Shown: positions 23,544 through 35,984 of the stretch, piece by piece | Layout of the letters: each line of letters starts with the position of its first letter | How positions within the stretch are numbered: the stretch's first letter is position 1 | Assembly: GCA_035578155.1 (NCBI GenBank) | Contig: JAPWDM010000044.1 | Location: forward strand, 756,501-820,500 | DNA: 64,000 nt | Reading direction: 5' to 3' | Source: Brachynemurus nebulosus | Taxonomy: Eukaryota > Arthropoda > Insecta > Neuroptera > Myrmeleontidae | Translations under genes and position numbers: made by a program | Notes under the pieces: generated by a model | Databases searched by the model: none | What the model was told of the DNA's origin: nothing | The model's input: only the letters and a program-made list of their open reading frames with translations

Positions 23544-23739
23544 TTTTCTATTGGTTAGGTGCGCAACAGCTAAGGTTATATGCACCGTTGTAGTGTAGGT
23601 ACTATTGATTTTGATGTAGGTATGAATTATTGATAGATAATGGGGTATGGTAATGTAGATGACGTATCTCCCCCAGTTGTTTTCGACCTCACGATCTACG
23701 AGACAACAAGCGTAGTTGCTAACCACTAAACAACTCGAG
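23544..23739 (-). mobile_element. tRNA-derived SINE with 14-bp target duplication
   Basis: The direct repeat GTCTGAACCACTTT occurs at 23530-23543 and 23740-23753. The 196 bases between read on the minus strand as a tRNA-like head starting CTCGAGTTGTTTAGTGGTTA (A-box-like TAGTGGTTAGC), a CTACG/CGTAG stem, a weak B box (GAGGTCGAAAAC) and a body ending in a short A-run. Target duplication, head and A-tail together define a SINE. It landed ~60 bases after the LINE remnant. Confidence 0.8.
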
Positions 23740-23759
23740 GTCTGAACCACTTTGATTCG

Positions 23760-24750
23760 TAGTTTTAATAGCAGAGTCATATTTCAAACAAAGGTCGGAT
23801 ACTAATTGTAAGTAAACTTTTTCACAAAACAGGATGTACCTACAGTCAAGTTGAATTAAGGTATCCCAAATCCGATACAAACCGCGGTACCACTGTATTT
23901 AGCTGTAGGCACGTTAATTTCTAACCATACCCTACATCAAGAAACGTAAATAAATATAATATGTAGGTACGTACATATACAATACAATATACTGTATATC
24001 GTTTATTAAAAGACACCGCAAAGTAATCATCAAATGTTAAGTACACTTTATAAAAGTAAGTACTTACACTTTAAATGCATACATGCGTGTATTAATAAGT
24101 TTGTAGTGAGTGCGTTGAAGATTCTCCGCGATAGTGTAAGTGTCTCGGGTGTTTACCGCATCACCACAGCCTCCGCGGATCACACACTCAAACTGACAGT
24201 TTTAATAGTCATACCAATTAGTACTGTTGAGTGAATTATAGTTTCTTTATATTTTTGCTACTTACATACATATATCCATACGACTTTTACATGTAACTAA
24301 GTACTTATGTACATGCGTATGTATCACTTTTTTTTCCTTAATTGTATCGTGAAGACAGCCATCCAGTCAACAACAAACTTGACTTGAAGATAGCTATATA
24401 CCTACATATGTACAGGACTTGCTTGCCAAACATAAAAGAAAAACTAATTTTTACTGTAAATAGTGTAAAGAAGCTGAAGTTAGTTGAAAAAAAATTATAT
24501 TTGTAATTGAAAATGTAGATAATGTCAATCAAACGGCACATCTGTACATCTAATTTAAAAAAATGTGATCAGTGTTATTTTCAATATTCCTGAGGTTTTC
24601 ATATCATTTATAAAACTTGCAGCAGTGTTTAAGCTTATTGTTTTCCAGAAAAAAATAATTTTATGTGATATTTATTTAAAAATTGTTGAAATTTATTAAC
24701 GCATCAAAACTATCGGATAAAGGCATCTGTGAGGTTTTATTACAGAAAAT
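23760..24750. other. No gene seen
   Basis: AT-rich; contains repeated TACATA/GTAGGTAC-type motifs. Open frames at 24034-24234 and 24338-24541 have no recognisable domain. Confidence 0.4.
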
Positions 24751-24752
24751 AC

Positions 24753-25117
24753 AGTCGACTCTCGTTAATTCGAAACTCGAGGGACTCTTAAAATATTACA
24801 AATTATCGCAGGTTACAATTTTAATTTTTTAAGCATTTGCGATGAATGAACTTGAACTTGTCTCAAAATTTATTTACAATATTTCTGTCTCTTTCTCTCT
24901 GCAACTTTGAATTGTCGGGTATTTGACGCAGATGAGTTCGAATTAACGCGTCGTTTTGTTACGTAGCAATGATTTTTTCGTTCAACTTACCAAGTGTATA
25001 AAAATGTATTGTTTTATGTAGTTCGAAATATAAAAAGATTTTGTAGGGAACTCGTGATACCTTTGAATTATAGGGAGTCTCGAATTATCGCAGGTTTGAA
25101 TTAACGAGAGTCTACTG
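24753..25117. mobile_element. pogo/Tigger-type MITE, 365 bp
   Basis: Termini CAGTCGACTCTCGTTAATTC and CAGTAGACTCTCGTTAATTC (right, complement) match at 19 of 20 positions and are flanked by TA on both sides (24751-24752, 25118-25119). Subterminal copies of the AATTCGA and TTATCGCAGG motifs occur inside. No coding capacity. Confidence 0.9.
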
Positions 25118-25126
25118 TATATGTAG

Positions 25127-25189
25127 GCCGTTAGCCAAGTGTCTAAAAGGATATTATCCTTGGCAAGAGGCGTTGTGGTCCAAACTCCT
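25127..25189 (+). tRNA. tRNA-like fragment (SINE head or tRNA pseudogene)
   Basis: An A-box-like GTTAGCCAAGTGTCTAAAAGG is followed about 30 bases later by a B-box-like GTGGTCCAAACTCC. This spacing suits a Ser/Leu-type tRNA, but the acceptor and T stems do not pair well. Most likely a SINE head relic. Confidence 0.3.
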
Positions 25190-25199
25190 TAATTACGCC

Positions 25200-26455
25200 C
25201 AATTCGAGAATTTTGAGGTGCTGCGGGGAGTGAAACAAACATTATATATGTATAAAAAGAAAGGAAATATCACAGTTTATTAATAACATTACAATTAAAC
25301 AACAAATAAAAATAGATAATGAAATTACTCTAGAGGGAAAGAAATGTGTATACCCTTTTTGTGTATGTCTATGAAACTGACCTCGGACTGGACTCCTTGG
25401 GAGCCAAGGTTTAACTAGCGGTGTTGACTGGCCTGCCTTGACTGCCCCCTTCCCTCTGGGTGAGTCATGGCTTGACACGAATGTCCGCCCTTGATTGATT
25501 TTGAATCGAACGAACGAATCTTTTTATAGTAAATATTTTGCTGAAATATGCACTTTACAGATATAATAATAATAGTACAATTTTATTGTATGCATACTTC
25601 AACAAAATTTGTAAAAAAAAACATCGTAAATAAAAATATTAAAATATTAAAACAATATGATAATAGAAGACAAACATTGACAATAAAGACCCGTTCGTTA
25701 CAATGCTTCTCCCTTAAAAAAAGATGATCGCTTTACAAAGCAATCAACTTAAACTTAGCGGCCAACTTAAAGAATCTCAAAAAAACCTTATTTTTAGAAA
25801 TAAATGATATTAACAAAAGCTGTTTTAGTAAATTGAATATTTCATTGCGTTGCTTTAACTACGTATGATATAAATACAAGCTTCAAAAAAATGCAGGCCT
25901 GACGAGAGGTTGGGGTAGCCGGAGTTATAACCCCGGGGGACGACCTGAAAGAGAGGGCGGTGGATAGGGGCCCGGAAAAAAGTAAAACGATCTTTTCTTT
26001 GCTCATCATTTATTTTTTCGGGGAGAAATTTTTGAGAAATGCGTGTCATTCCCGGGGCTCGTTATTTCTCTCTATGGCGTTGGAAAAATGTGAGATAATT
26101 CTCGAATCGTTTGAGTAAACGCCTAACATACGGTTGTACATTGCACGAATTGTAAGAGAGAAAACTGAATAACTTCTATATTACAACTTGCTAAATAGAT
26201 CTAAATAGCTTCGCGATAAGAGAAAATGGACAATTATTATTTTTGGAATAATAATAATTAATAAGTATTTTCCTTACTATTTTGAACTACTTACCTTTTT
26301 TCACTACTTGTTATTGCAACATAGGGTTGTATTTCTTGGAATAAATTGTTTAACAAAAATTTGTTTCTTGACAATTTACTAAAAAGAGTAAGAAGATCTG
26401 TTAATTAGCGACACGACAACGAAGTTGAAGTGTTTTTGGATTGACTGTTTTTCGA
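25200..26455. other. Unclassified; GC-richer patch at 25370-25500
   Basis: 25370-25500 is less AT-rich and contains CTCCTTGGGAGCCAAGG. Around 25680-25790, GTTACAATGCTTCTCCC followed by AAAGATG resembles retrotransposon non-coding sequence, but no LTR pair was found. No gene supported. Confidence 0.35.
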
Positions 26456-26463
26456 GTGCATAG

Positions 26464-27182
26464 TAGAGACGTCGATTCTCCAAAAAAAAAGATCGATTTT
26501 TGGATCCATTTAATTCGAGATTAAAATAATCGATTAAAAAAAAAAATCGATTAAAAAACAAATCGATTCTGTGAGATCGATCTAAAAAATCGAAATTTTG
26601 AAAAGTTTAATAAAATTAGCTGATAATTTTTGTTAAGGGACTTAATTGATAGTACATGGGTAATATCGTGTAAAAACGCCTTACATTATATTTGTAAAGG
26701 CGAGTTAACTTTTCAGTTAAAATTATAGAAAATAACGCAATTGAATATGTAGGACGAATATCACGGAATGTACCTAGTTTATTCAAAAATTTCAAACTGA
26801 CAAAAAAATGTTTTCTAAATAAGTTGCTTTTGTGGGAAAGGAATCGTTTGTCAGATAGGTGGCCTTCCTTCCTTTTGTATTAATTGTCTTCTACTGGACA
26901 AGATAGTGCGTATATGTATGTAGTTAAACAGAGCAATATGAGGGGTTGATGACAACGAGTAAAAGTGACAATTAACAATAATGTTTTTGGTGTTTCATTT
27001 TAACACATGTCTCAGAATTACAATTAAAATGAAATTATTTTTGGAAAAAATCGGTTATCGATCTCTTACTTTTAATAATCGATTCATGAATCGATTCGAA
27101 TGAAAAAAATCGGAAAAAGAATCGATTTTTTAAGCTTCCATTAATCAATTTTCGATTAATCGATTTAAAATCGACATCTCTA
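26464..27182. mobile_element. Non-autonomous hAT-like element, 719 bp
   Basis: An exact 8-bp duplication GTGCATAG flanks it (26456-26463 and 27183-27190). Termini TAGAGACGTCGATT and TAGAGATGTCGATT (right, complement) match at 13 of 14. Both ends are rich in ATCGAT/AATCGATT motifs, probably subterminal transposase-binding repeats. No transposase remains. Confidence 0.9.
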
Positions 27183-27194
27183 GTGCATAGTAGA

Positions 27195-28785
27195 GGGACA
27201 AAATATTGGATTTAGGTTGCCGTGTAAAATCAAAAACATAATTTCATTTGCAATCTCTATTGAATATCATTTCGGATAAAATTTTAACCTTTTGTCGTTA
27301 GTTTGTCCAGGTAAATAAAATATTTAGTTACTAAAGGGAAGTTAATTTCTGACTCCTATTTAACTAAAAAAAGTACTTTAGTCCTGCAAGGACGCATATA
27401 TGTATTATAACTATATGGCCAATCCCTATAAGTGGCAGTGGTTCCGATGAAGTGAGACGGATAGACATCGGGTAGAGGCACTTCAGTTGTTTTGCGCAGA
27501 TGCATCAATTAGTGTTTACCGTGTTTACTGTTCAGATTGGTTCATATTACCACCAAAAAGGTCGCATTTGCGCAAAACGAACAAAATACTTCCACATCTG
27601 CATCGTGATGTTGGGACGTTTTTTTCATATCTATTTGGCTATATATGTATACTACATATATGCAAGGACGTTATACGGGATTTACCATGTGTTAGTTTTT
27701 AAATATTTACCAGCAAGTGGTTTAATATTTTCGGTTTCATTTTTCAACTTAAAAGCTTCTGAAAGCTTAAAATTTTTTCAAAGAATTTGTAAAGTAATAT
27801 TGTTTATTTATTTATTTATATGGAAAAAATTTTGTGAATATTAGATAATTTTATATGCTATTGAGATATAAATATTAATTACTTTTAAAGTCGTTGGACG
27901 AGTAAACCGAAGCACTATAAGTAACTGATTTTGTACAGAATTTCAAAATATCAAACTAAAAAAAATTTATAAGGTCAAAATTGTACCCTGGAACCAAGGC
28001 TTAAATTAAAAACTGAACGGCTCCTGACAAACTTCCCCTCTAACACTATTGGATTTCTGAGAAAAAATGACAATATGATTACTCCTAATACTGACAATAT
28101 GATTACTCCTAATAATATGAGTACTCCTAAAACTATCATTATGGGTATTTGTAGAAAGGTCTCAAAACGTGAAAATTAGCTATTCTATTAAAATATTAAT
28201 TTGATTTTAGAGTAGGAATATCATTAGGGCAGAAAAATGGTGGATTAGATCCGAACCGGAAGTATACTATTCCTATACATGAAGAACGGATTGAATTTTT
28301 GAAAACGGGTGGAAATAAAGATTTTTTACAGAACTAGAAGCGAATAAAAGTGGAATTGGAAATAATATAACTTCATTTCAGGACTCGGAGTCAAAACCGG
28401 GAACCGGGAAAACTCGGAGTAAAACTTAGGATTGATAGAGAGTGGGAATAGAAAATTATTTTTGGAATAAATGGCAACGGGACAAAGATTTACTTCTGAC
28501 GACATCCTTACTTAAGCGTCGTTTGACAAGCTTGACTTTAAATAATTTATTTCGTACAAAATTCCGGGATATTGACCTAAAAATAATTAGACCTATACTT
28601 TTGACAATTTTGCGGAAGAAAACTGGTGGGCTAAAGTTATGAAATATATAAATGCACCCGCTACAGTAAATTATACAAAACACCTAAACGAAATTAAAAT
28701 AAACACCTGAGCGAAGGCCGAACGGGTTGCTAGTTTCATATATTTTAACACAATTTGTGACTAGCCACCATGTTTTAGGTTACAA
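27195..28785. other. No gene seen
   Basis: AT-rich sequence. The open frames at 27487-27844 are not recognised, and no flanking splice sites single them out. Confidence 0.4.
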
Positions 28786-28791
28786 TATTAA

Positions 28792-28955
28792 CACTTTGAC
28801 GATCATTGACGTCATAAGACGTGAAGTGAAACCTTACTTGCACACACACCACGTTGTAGGACGTCAACAATTCCACATAAAGTGTATATTTGCTGTCACA
28901 ATAGTGTACCAGTTGGTCGTTTTGTCATTAGATATAGATTATGACCGCCAAGGTG
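28792..28955. mobile_element. piggyBac-type MITE, copy 1
   Basis: TTAA at 28788-28791 and 28956-28959 flanks 164 bases with termini CACTTTGACGATCAT and CACCTTGGCGGTCAT (right, complement). TTAA duplication and CAC/CCY-type ends are the piggyBac pattern. It is about 80% alike to the copy at 31069-31220. Confidence 0.8.
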
Positions 28956-28964
28956 TTAAAAACA

Positions 28965-30006
28965 GTACGAACGAAATAATCAATAGCACTAGAACATTTG
29001 TGGCTATGGAACAAACTTACTTAATGGGGGAATGATGTTTTACACTATGTTACATTTTCGTAGAATTTAATAAAATCATTCAATTAAAGGAAAAGGTGCT
29101 GCCCGAACACATCGAAAAAAAGAACAGAGAAAAAACCATTTGAAACTGTTTCGAGCTAGTGACACATGATTTTAAACTTGAGTTGATAAAGAACTGTAAT
29201 TATTTAATCCATGCTTTTCTGTGTGATCGTTCCCTATTGTAATTTTATCGGGATTATATGAGCTGGTTAAAATTGAGGGGGATCGAATCATTGGGGCAAC
29301 CAACGACCATTATGTAAACATTATCGCACCAAAAATTGAAACAGTCACACAAGAGGCGACAATTTTAAAACTTCACATTGGAATGCGTTTTCGTTTGAAC
29401 ACAGTATTCGAGAAGATGAAGAAGAAAATGTACACTTATGTATGTGGGGTGGTAATAAAAATTAGGCTGAATATTTATACTTAACAACAAAAATGTAAGA
29501 ATATACATAAAGATGCTTTATTTTAAAACTCATTGTAGCAGAAATTGTAGATTTTTAGTAAAAAGAAATCACAGACAGGATTTTGAAGTTATTACATAAA
29601 AATATAACAAAAGAAAGTGTGGAAAAATATTGCATACAAATTTCAATATGCTACAATGCTACATACATTTTAGTGTGTGAAAAATTCTAATTATATAAAA
29701 AGTTTATGTGTTGATTATTTGAATGAAAAAGTGAAACATCAGTAAAGGTACCCATTTTTCTTTTCATAAAAACGGTATAGAATTTTGGGAATGCCTTTTG
29801 GAGTAATATCAAAAATAATTCTTTAAATAGGGTACTAACAAGGGAAGGTCCCTAACTGTGGCAAATCTCGTAACAATTTTTGTTTCATTTTATAAAGGTA
29901 AAAGTCTGTAGGCAATGCTTTGAAGTTTTATGGGGACAGTTGTTAACCTTCCCTTGTAAGATTGATTATGTACATATTTTAAATTTAATTCTTTTTTTGT
30001 ATTACA

Positions 30007-30009
<3 letters not shown>
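28965..30009. other. No gene seen
   Basis: AT-rich; several AAAATT-type runs; no supported element ends. Confidence 0.4.

Positions 30010-30094
<85 letters not shown>
30010..30094. repeat. (TA)n array without a recognised element
   Basis: Pure TA array; both flanks are ordinary AT-rich sequence with no inverted pairing that I can see. Confidence 0.9.
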
Positions 30095-30098
<4 letters not shown>

Positions 30099-30099
30099 T

Positions 30100-31060
30100 T
30101 TTTTAAATTTCTGTATTGAAATTGATGTTTATACGAAAACTATTGATACGACACGACGTTCTAGTAACTTAAATGTAAGTGATTTAATCAGATGTTCTAA
30201 AGCACTTTAAATATTATTTATAATACAGTGTCTTAATTATTTATCAGTCAAATAAAAGCTTAACTAGGTATATGTTATTTATAGTCACTGAATTCAGTTA
30301 ACAGATTTTCTGATTCAGTGCACTTTTCAAATGGTTTAATTCCGTATGTACGGTCGAATGCTTAATTATATATACAGAGGTTTTTTCTTGTACATTGGAA
30401 ACATTAAAATAAATCATGTAAACGTTTAAATCTCTTGTTAAAATTTAATTAATTAGTTGTGTAAATACGCCACTAATTACAGGAAAAACACTGTTATGTA
30501 ATAAAAATAAATAATTATTAATTTGCCGAACGGATCTTTGCCTTTGATGTTTAACCGATTTTTTAATTATGGAAATGCAAATTTTGATCATTCAAATATG
30601 TATATGAAAGTAGGTAATGGAATACTTTTGTTAATCAGTGTTTTTTTTTCTCGTACGGATTTTTTATTGTCGATATTAAGGTTACATATCACAATTTAAT
30701 TTAGTTAGTTCAGTTACACGAACTGGTATGGAATTATACGTAGGTACTCTTCTCGTCTATGGGTAGATGATATCAATTTATCGGGCGTGTCGAATCAGCT
30801 ATTTTGCAATAATATAGCTCTACCTCACCCTTTCCGTCTCTGAGTTTATGTACGCTTGTCAGTTTTTCCCTCTATTCACAACTATATTCTTGTACACAAT
30901 TGGTAGGTATATGGAAAAGTGTTTATTATCTCTGTTTGATCAACAAAATTTTCAATGTAATCTTGTCCGAAATAATATCATTGATTAACCCTTATGGTTA
31001 TAATTTGATTATCGGTTTGAAATTCTGAATTAAATTTAATTTAAATGTGTGAAATATATG
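30100..31060. other. No gene seen
   Basis: AT-rich sequence with no supported gene or element. Confidence 0.4.
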
Positions 31061-31068
31061 TTTATTAA

Positions 31069-31220
31069 CACCTTGACGGTCAGTGATGTTATAGAACGTC
31101 AAGTGAAACCTTACTAACTCACACACCACGTCGCGGAACGTTAGCAATTCCATATAAAGTATATTAGCTGTCAAAATAGTGTACGAGTTGGGCGTTTTCT
31201 CATTATAGGTTGTTGAGGTG
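31069..31220. mobile_element. piggyBac-type MITE, copy 2
   Basis: TTAA at 31065-31068 and 31221-31224. The left end CACCTTGACGGTCAGTGATG matches copy 1, as does most of the interior (AACGTCAAGTGAAACCTTAC, CACACACCACGT). The right terminus is more diverged. Confidence 0.8.
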
Positions 31221-31229
31221 TTAATAAAG

Positions 31230-32887
31230 TGAAATTACGAATAAATTAAAACAAACTTTTAAATTGTTTCTACACTTCTACAGTAACTGAATACAAACTT
31301 TAATTCAAGGTTATGGTTAAAAATAATTTATTAATTTAATATTTCAAATCTATAATTTCTACATACAGTGACCTAGTGTTTTTTTTTTTTAAATAAGGTA
31401 CGTGATAAGGAAAAATAAGACACTATACGCTGTATCAGAGTTTTAAAATTTTTTGATTCTCCTTGCACATTGTCATATAGAAGAAAAAAGTTATATATTA
31501 TTAGAAAATATTCTTAAAATATAAGTGAGGCTAGATCTTACACTTTTGTACATTTTTGGGCCGCGGTAAAGAATACATTTGTTGTAACAACCAGCATAAC
31601 ATAGCGAATTTTCCAAAAAAAATTTAATACATTTTAAAAAATAAAATTATTAAAATACTCTGAAGCAATAATCAATACCTACACTGAGAAAAAAATATCG
31701 TCAAAATAACTAAATGGTCTATGTTGAAAATATTGGTTTCTTTTAACTATAAATTAGTAAAACTAATAAAATATATAAGCAAAGACTTCTACATTACTTA
31801 GTTTGAAATATTTTATAATATAGTTAAAACATTAGTTTGAAACAGTTATTTATATAGTTGAATCATTTAAAAAATTCTTTTTCAATTAAACAATTGAATA
31901 AGAATGGTTTAATCAAAAATCAAAGGTTCTTTTAACTAAATATATTGTTAAATGAATTTGACGGCCATGTTATTTTGCCTTTATCTCAATATATGTAGTT
32001 TAGTTGACTATATGAAGTTGTTTAAAATAATTCATCAGAACTTCTTAAAGTGTGACACAATCCGGACACACGTAAAATGCACACTTATCGAGACACACAT
32101 TGGCTGCTCGCAAAAATCTATATTATAAAAATGTCATTTAATTAGAAACAGTGTTGCCATTACGTTAGTTTATTATTAGTTAACTAAACTTTGTAATCGA
32201 CTAATTTACTCGTTACTGAAACGAATATGTTGTAGAACAGTAAAATGTAAGCGACACGTACTTTTTATACCTGCGGAAAAACGGTTGGAAAGAGTGAAAT
32301 CGCACTTCAAAAATTAAGGTAAAATTTAATTTTTCAAATATGTATCTCGAAAACGGTGAGAGATAGATAGAGCACAAGTATAAATTGGCGATGTTACTTT
32401 TTTTTTTTAAAAAAGCTATCTACTAATATGCCAATATGCTAATATCACAATAAGTACTTCCGAATTTGGATTATCTAAAGGATTAATGTAAATGACTTTA
32501 TTATGTTTGCTTTTAAATGATAAATATTTGTCATTATCGAAAACTTTGATCGTAAATGTCTCGTAAACGGAGCGTCGTAGCGAAAAAATAACGAATTTTT
32601 CGAAGGTCTAAGCGAATAAAGTTGTTGGTATTCCGAACATATTGCGACTACTAAAATGTGGTTTTCATTATCGAAAATTATCGATATCGAAAATAACGAT
32701 ATTTCACTTAGTAAAGACAAACGGAATTGAATGTTATATTAATGAATATAAGTGGCGACTTTTAGAAAATTAGCAAAGATGTCCAAAAATCAACTCCAGC
32801 GTCGAATTCCATAGCGTAAAAGACGCAAAAAAGTGAAAGCTGACAAAAATTCCAGAATATTCTACTCGTCAAATAGCAAAGATCTTA
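31230..32887. other. Mostly nothing; family A fragment and a possible MITE end
   Basis: 31590-31620 (CATAACATAGCGAATTTTCC) is a small family A piece. CACTGAGAAAAAAATAT at 31682 resembles the terminus of the MITE at 48177, but no partner was found. No gene supported. Confidence 0.4.
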
Positions 32888-34302
32888 AAAAACGCCGTGA
32901 GCAGCGGGGCCTCATCACAGAAGTCGCATTTTTCCCTTCATCTCCGGTACTGAATGTCTACAAACGAAATGTGATTTAAAGTCTACAAGCGATTTGTCAT
33001 TTTAGCGGTTTCAAAACTCATGATGACTGTCCGGCTGATCGGCGCTTTAAAAAAAAGTTTTAAGATTTTAAGGGCTGAATCTCAGTAAATCTCAATTTTG
33101 TGCCGAAAGCAGTTAGCAGGAAAAAAGCCAACACAATGCGTACGAAGGCATTCCTACCCATGCTTACCCGCCAATTGCCTTTGTGTTTTATTTTAAAATA
33201 TTAAAAAAGGACCTTTAATAGTAAACTAGAAGACCTTTATGAAGATATTTTTTCTTTCCAAAAAAAATCAAAATTTCTACTTTATAAATAAAAATCCAAA
33301 ATTCCTACTTTATAAATAAACAGTGACTTTAATAACATTTTTAAATTACTTAATATTTATGTATTGCATTTGTTATAAAAAAGTAAGTTAATTTTTTTTT
33401 TTAAATTTTTAAAATTACTATTCGCCTACTTGTATTAGAATAAAAATAATGCATTTAAAACACATTTAACAATATCATTGAATTCCGATGTAAAAATGGG
33501 AGAAGTAAGGGGAAAAGTAATGTGAATTCCCTAAAAGGCACTAGCTGAGTACTAACTCAATAAACGAACAAAATTTCAGCACTCTAGGTTTCCTTAGAGA
33601 GTTTCTAGACGTGTTAGAAAAAAACCAAAAAAATCAAGGAAATATTGGCGTAAAAATCGTGGGGTTAAGGGTTAAAAGTTGAAATCCACAAAAAGCAGAG
33701 GCTCTCTAGGTTTATTTGCGAAGATTTTGAGCCGAACGAAACTGTTAGAAAATAAGAAAAATCATGTTCTTTTTGGTATAAAAATCGTGGGGATAAGGGT
33801 TAAAAGTTGATACCCCCAAAAGGCACCTCCTTGATACTAACTAAATCCGAAATACAAAATTTCAGCCCTCTAGGTCTATTTGGGTGACCTGTGCGAGTGG
33901 GACAAACTTCGAGAACGTCGAAAAAGCATGAAATTGTAGCTTAAAAATGGTGGGGGTGGGTGGTAAAATATTAAAACCTCCAAAAAGCACAATTTAGGTA
34001 AGAACTTTATCAATACACTTCAACCCTCTACGTTAATTCTGGGGGGCTGTGGGCGTGTTAGATCCAGCCAAAACCTTTTTTCTCCCTCTACTCCGTCCAG
34101 ATCATTCTAGAATGCTGAATTTTGGATATCTTGTAGATAATTGACCGAAACATTGTTTCTAACAGGTTTGGATAAGTTCTATGGTTTTGTTGCCCCCTAC
34201 CACCCCCTGAATTGTTGGGTCGGACCCAAATTTTTCCCAAAATTTGACCCCACTTTGATACCTTCCATAGAGGTGCCCTACACATGTCAAAAGGTAGCGA
34301 GA

Positions 34303-34304
<2 letters not shown>
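32888..34304 (-). repeat. Family C repeat, copy 2 (inverted)
   Basis: Reverse-complement counterpart of 10761-12236 over its whole length, from CGCCGTGAGCAGCGGGGCC to GGTAGCGAGAATA next to a (TA)n array (34305-34367). Both copies end at a TA array at the same place, so the array belongs to the family. Confidence 0.8.
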
Positions 34305-34367
<63 letters not shown>

Positions 34368-34372
<5 letters not shown>

Positions 34373-35713
34373 ACTTGGGGAGAGATGGTGATAGTGGGAT
34401 AGACGATGAATGGGATTAATTTCGGCAATGAGACACTAGTGGCGCTAGTATGCCGGTTAAATGTCATGTGCAAAGAAATAAGTAAGTGGCTGTTAACAGT
34501 GACATTAATACTTGTAAAATAGGTAAGTAAATTGCTAAATAATTTTACAATAACTTGAATTTTTTCTTTTTATATTAATTTTTGCATGTTAACTTCTACA
34601 GGTGAAGTCTTAAGAATTTGATATTCGTTCTTTGTTGACATCAGTCATTCTTTTAGTTGTATTAACCTCAAAAAATTACAAACAGCTCATTGTTTACAAG
34701 TAATAGCGTTCACCATCTCTCCCATATGAAATGGGTTGGTTGGTGAATGTTACAGCGGTAGAGATGGTGAAATACAAAGATAATAATTTCTTAGTTTTTA
34801 TATTAGTTTATTATTTTTAGCTCACTATGCCGACCTTCTACAAAAGAAAAGAATATTTGGGAAGAGCAAAATGGAGAGAAGTAGCTTTGAAACAGGCAGT
34901 AAAAGCGGTTAAAGATTGTTTGAGTATATGTCAATCATCCAAAACGTTTGGAATATCTTGGTCAATATTAAAGCGAAGGATGGTTTACTCGGGCGTAACA
35001 AGAAAAATTAATCGACTGGTATTTGGATCACTGTTAGTGGAAACATGGGAACGAGCTTCAACTATAAATAATGGTATTGCTTGATTCAGAGCTAGTGGAG
35101 TAATACCTTTTAACCCTCACATAATTCCAGAATATGCCTATTTAAGAGATATTCAGTTGCAAAATGAAAATGAACTAGTAAACATTCTTGAAATTCCTAC
35201 CTTAAATTAAATTTCTGAACCGGAGCCTTCAATTAATAACGGTGATCCTCAACCTTCATGCAGTATTAAACCTCCAAATAGGAATAAAACTCCATAACAC
35301 CAGGGAAGATACTAAACATAATATCTCTGATATTAATTTTATTCAGAGAGTTCGCAAAAACTCAAGATATGTAGCTTCTGTTCTTAATTCTGAATCAAAT
35401 ATAAAATCATTAAAAGAGCAAGGTGTAAAAAAGCAAAAAAAGGAAGAAAAACATAAATAAAAAAAAAATGGAAATTTCGGCAGAAACATCATCTGAAGAG
35501 GAAGAAAACGAACCTGTGTTGGATGATGAAGAAGAAGTCAACAACGATGAAGAAATCTATGTGGGATGTGGCGAAGAGTATGCTTCCACTAACAAAACTA
35601 TAGACTGGATACAGTGTGTGAGGTGCAAACACTGGTTACATGAAGATTGTACCAAATTTCAAAACTTATGTGACTTATGTGGAAAATTTTTGCATAAAAA
35701 AAGTAAAGAGTAA
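34368..35713 (+). pseudogene. pogo/Tigger transposase remnant with internal deletion
   Basis: 34827 starts MPTFYKRKEYLGRAKW, followed by LKQAVKAVKD and SSKTFGISWSILKRRM: the N-terminal psq-type helix-turn-helix (residues ~1-60). In the same frame it passes directly to ETWERASTINNGIA, stop, FRASGVIPFNPHIIPEYAYL, which is the C-terminal end of the DDE_1 transposase domain. The catalytic aspartates are therefore deleted. Further downstream, in shifted frames, come a Lys-rich linker (35400-35460) and 35468-35713: a Glu-rich stretch then CGEEYA, WIQCVRCKHWLHEDC and CDLCGKF, a PHD-like Cys/His zinc finger typical of the C-terminus of this transposase group. The left end GGGTAACTTGGGGAGAGATGG (34369) abuts TA repeats, and GAGATGGTG recurs inverted at 34712 and direct at 34763 as subterminal repeats. 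The right end was not found. Confidence 0.8.
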
Positions 35714-35984
35714 AAACTTGATGAAAATCCTTTGATCACGATCACTAACTGAATTCACAACTAATTGTTTTGTATCCATAGTAAATTTCAAACTTGCAAT
35801 AATGTGTTGTGTAACTGTTAACGAATGGGCTTATTACTCAAGGACTTCTGTAATAAGTTATAACATATTTCCTATCCCTACATTTTGCTGGGCGAACCAA
35901 ATATATTATTTTTTATTAGATGAATTTGCGTCAAAAATGTAGACTATTCTACAGTACATCGGAGGTCATCGAATCGAAGTCGGG

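Noticed and set aside
23445..23780. 111-codon minus-strand frame
   Set aside because: Runs through the SINE and LINE tail; no conserved protein feature.
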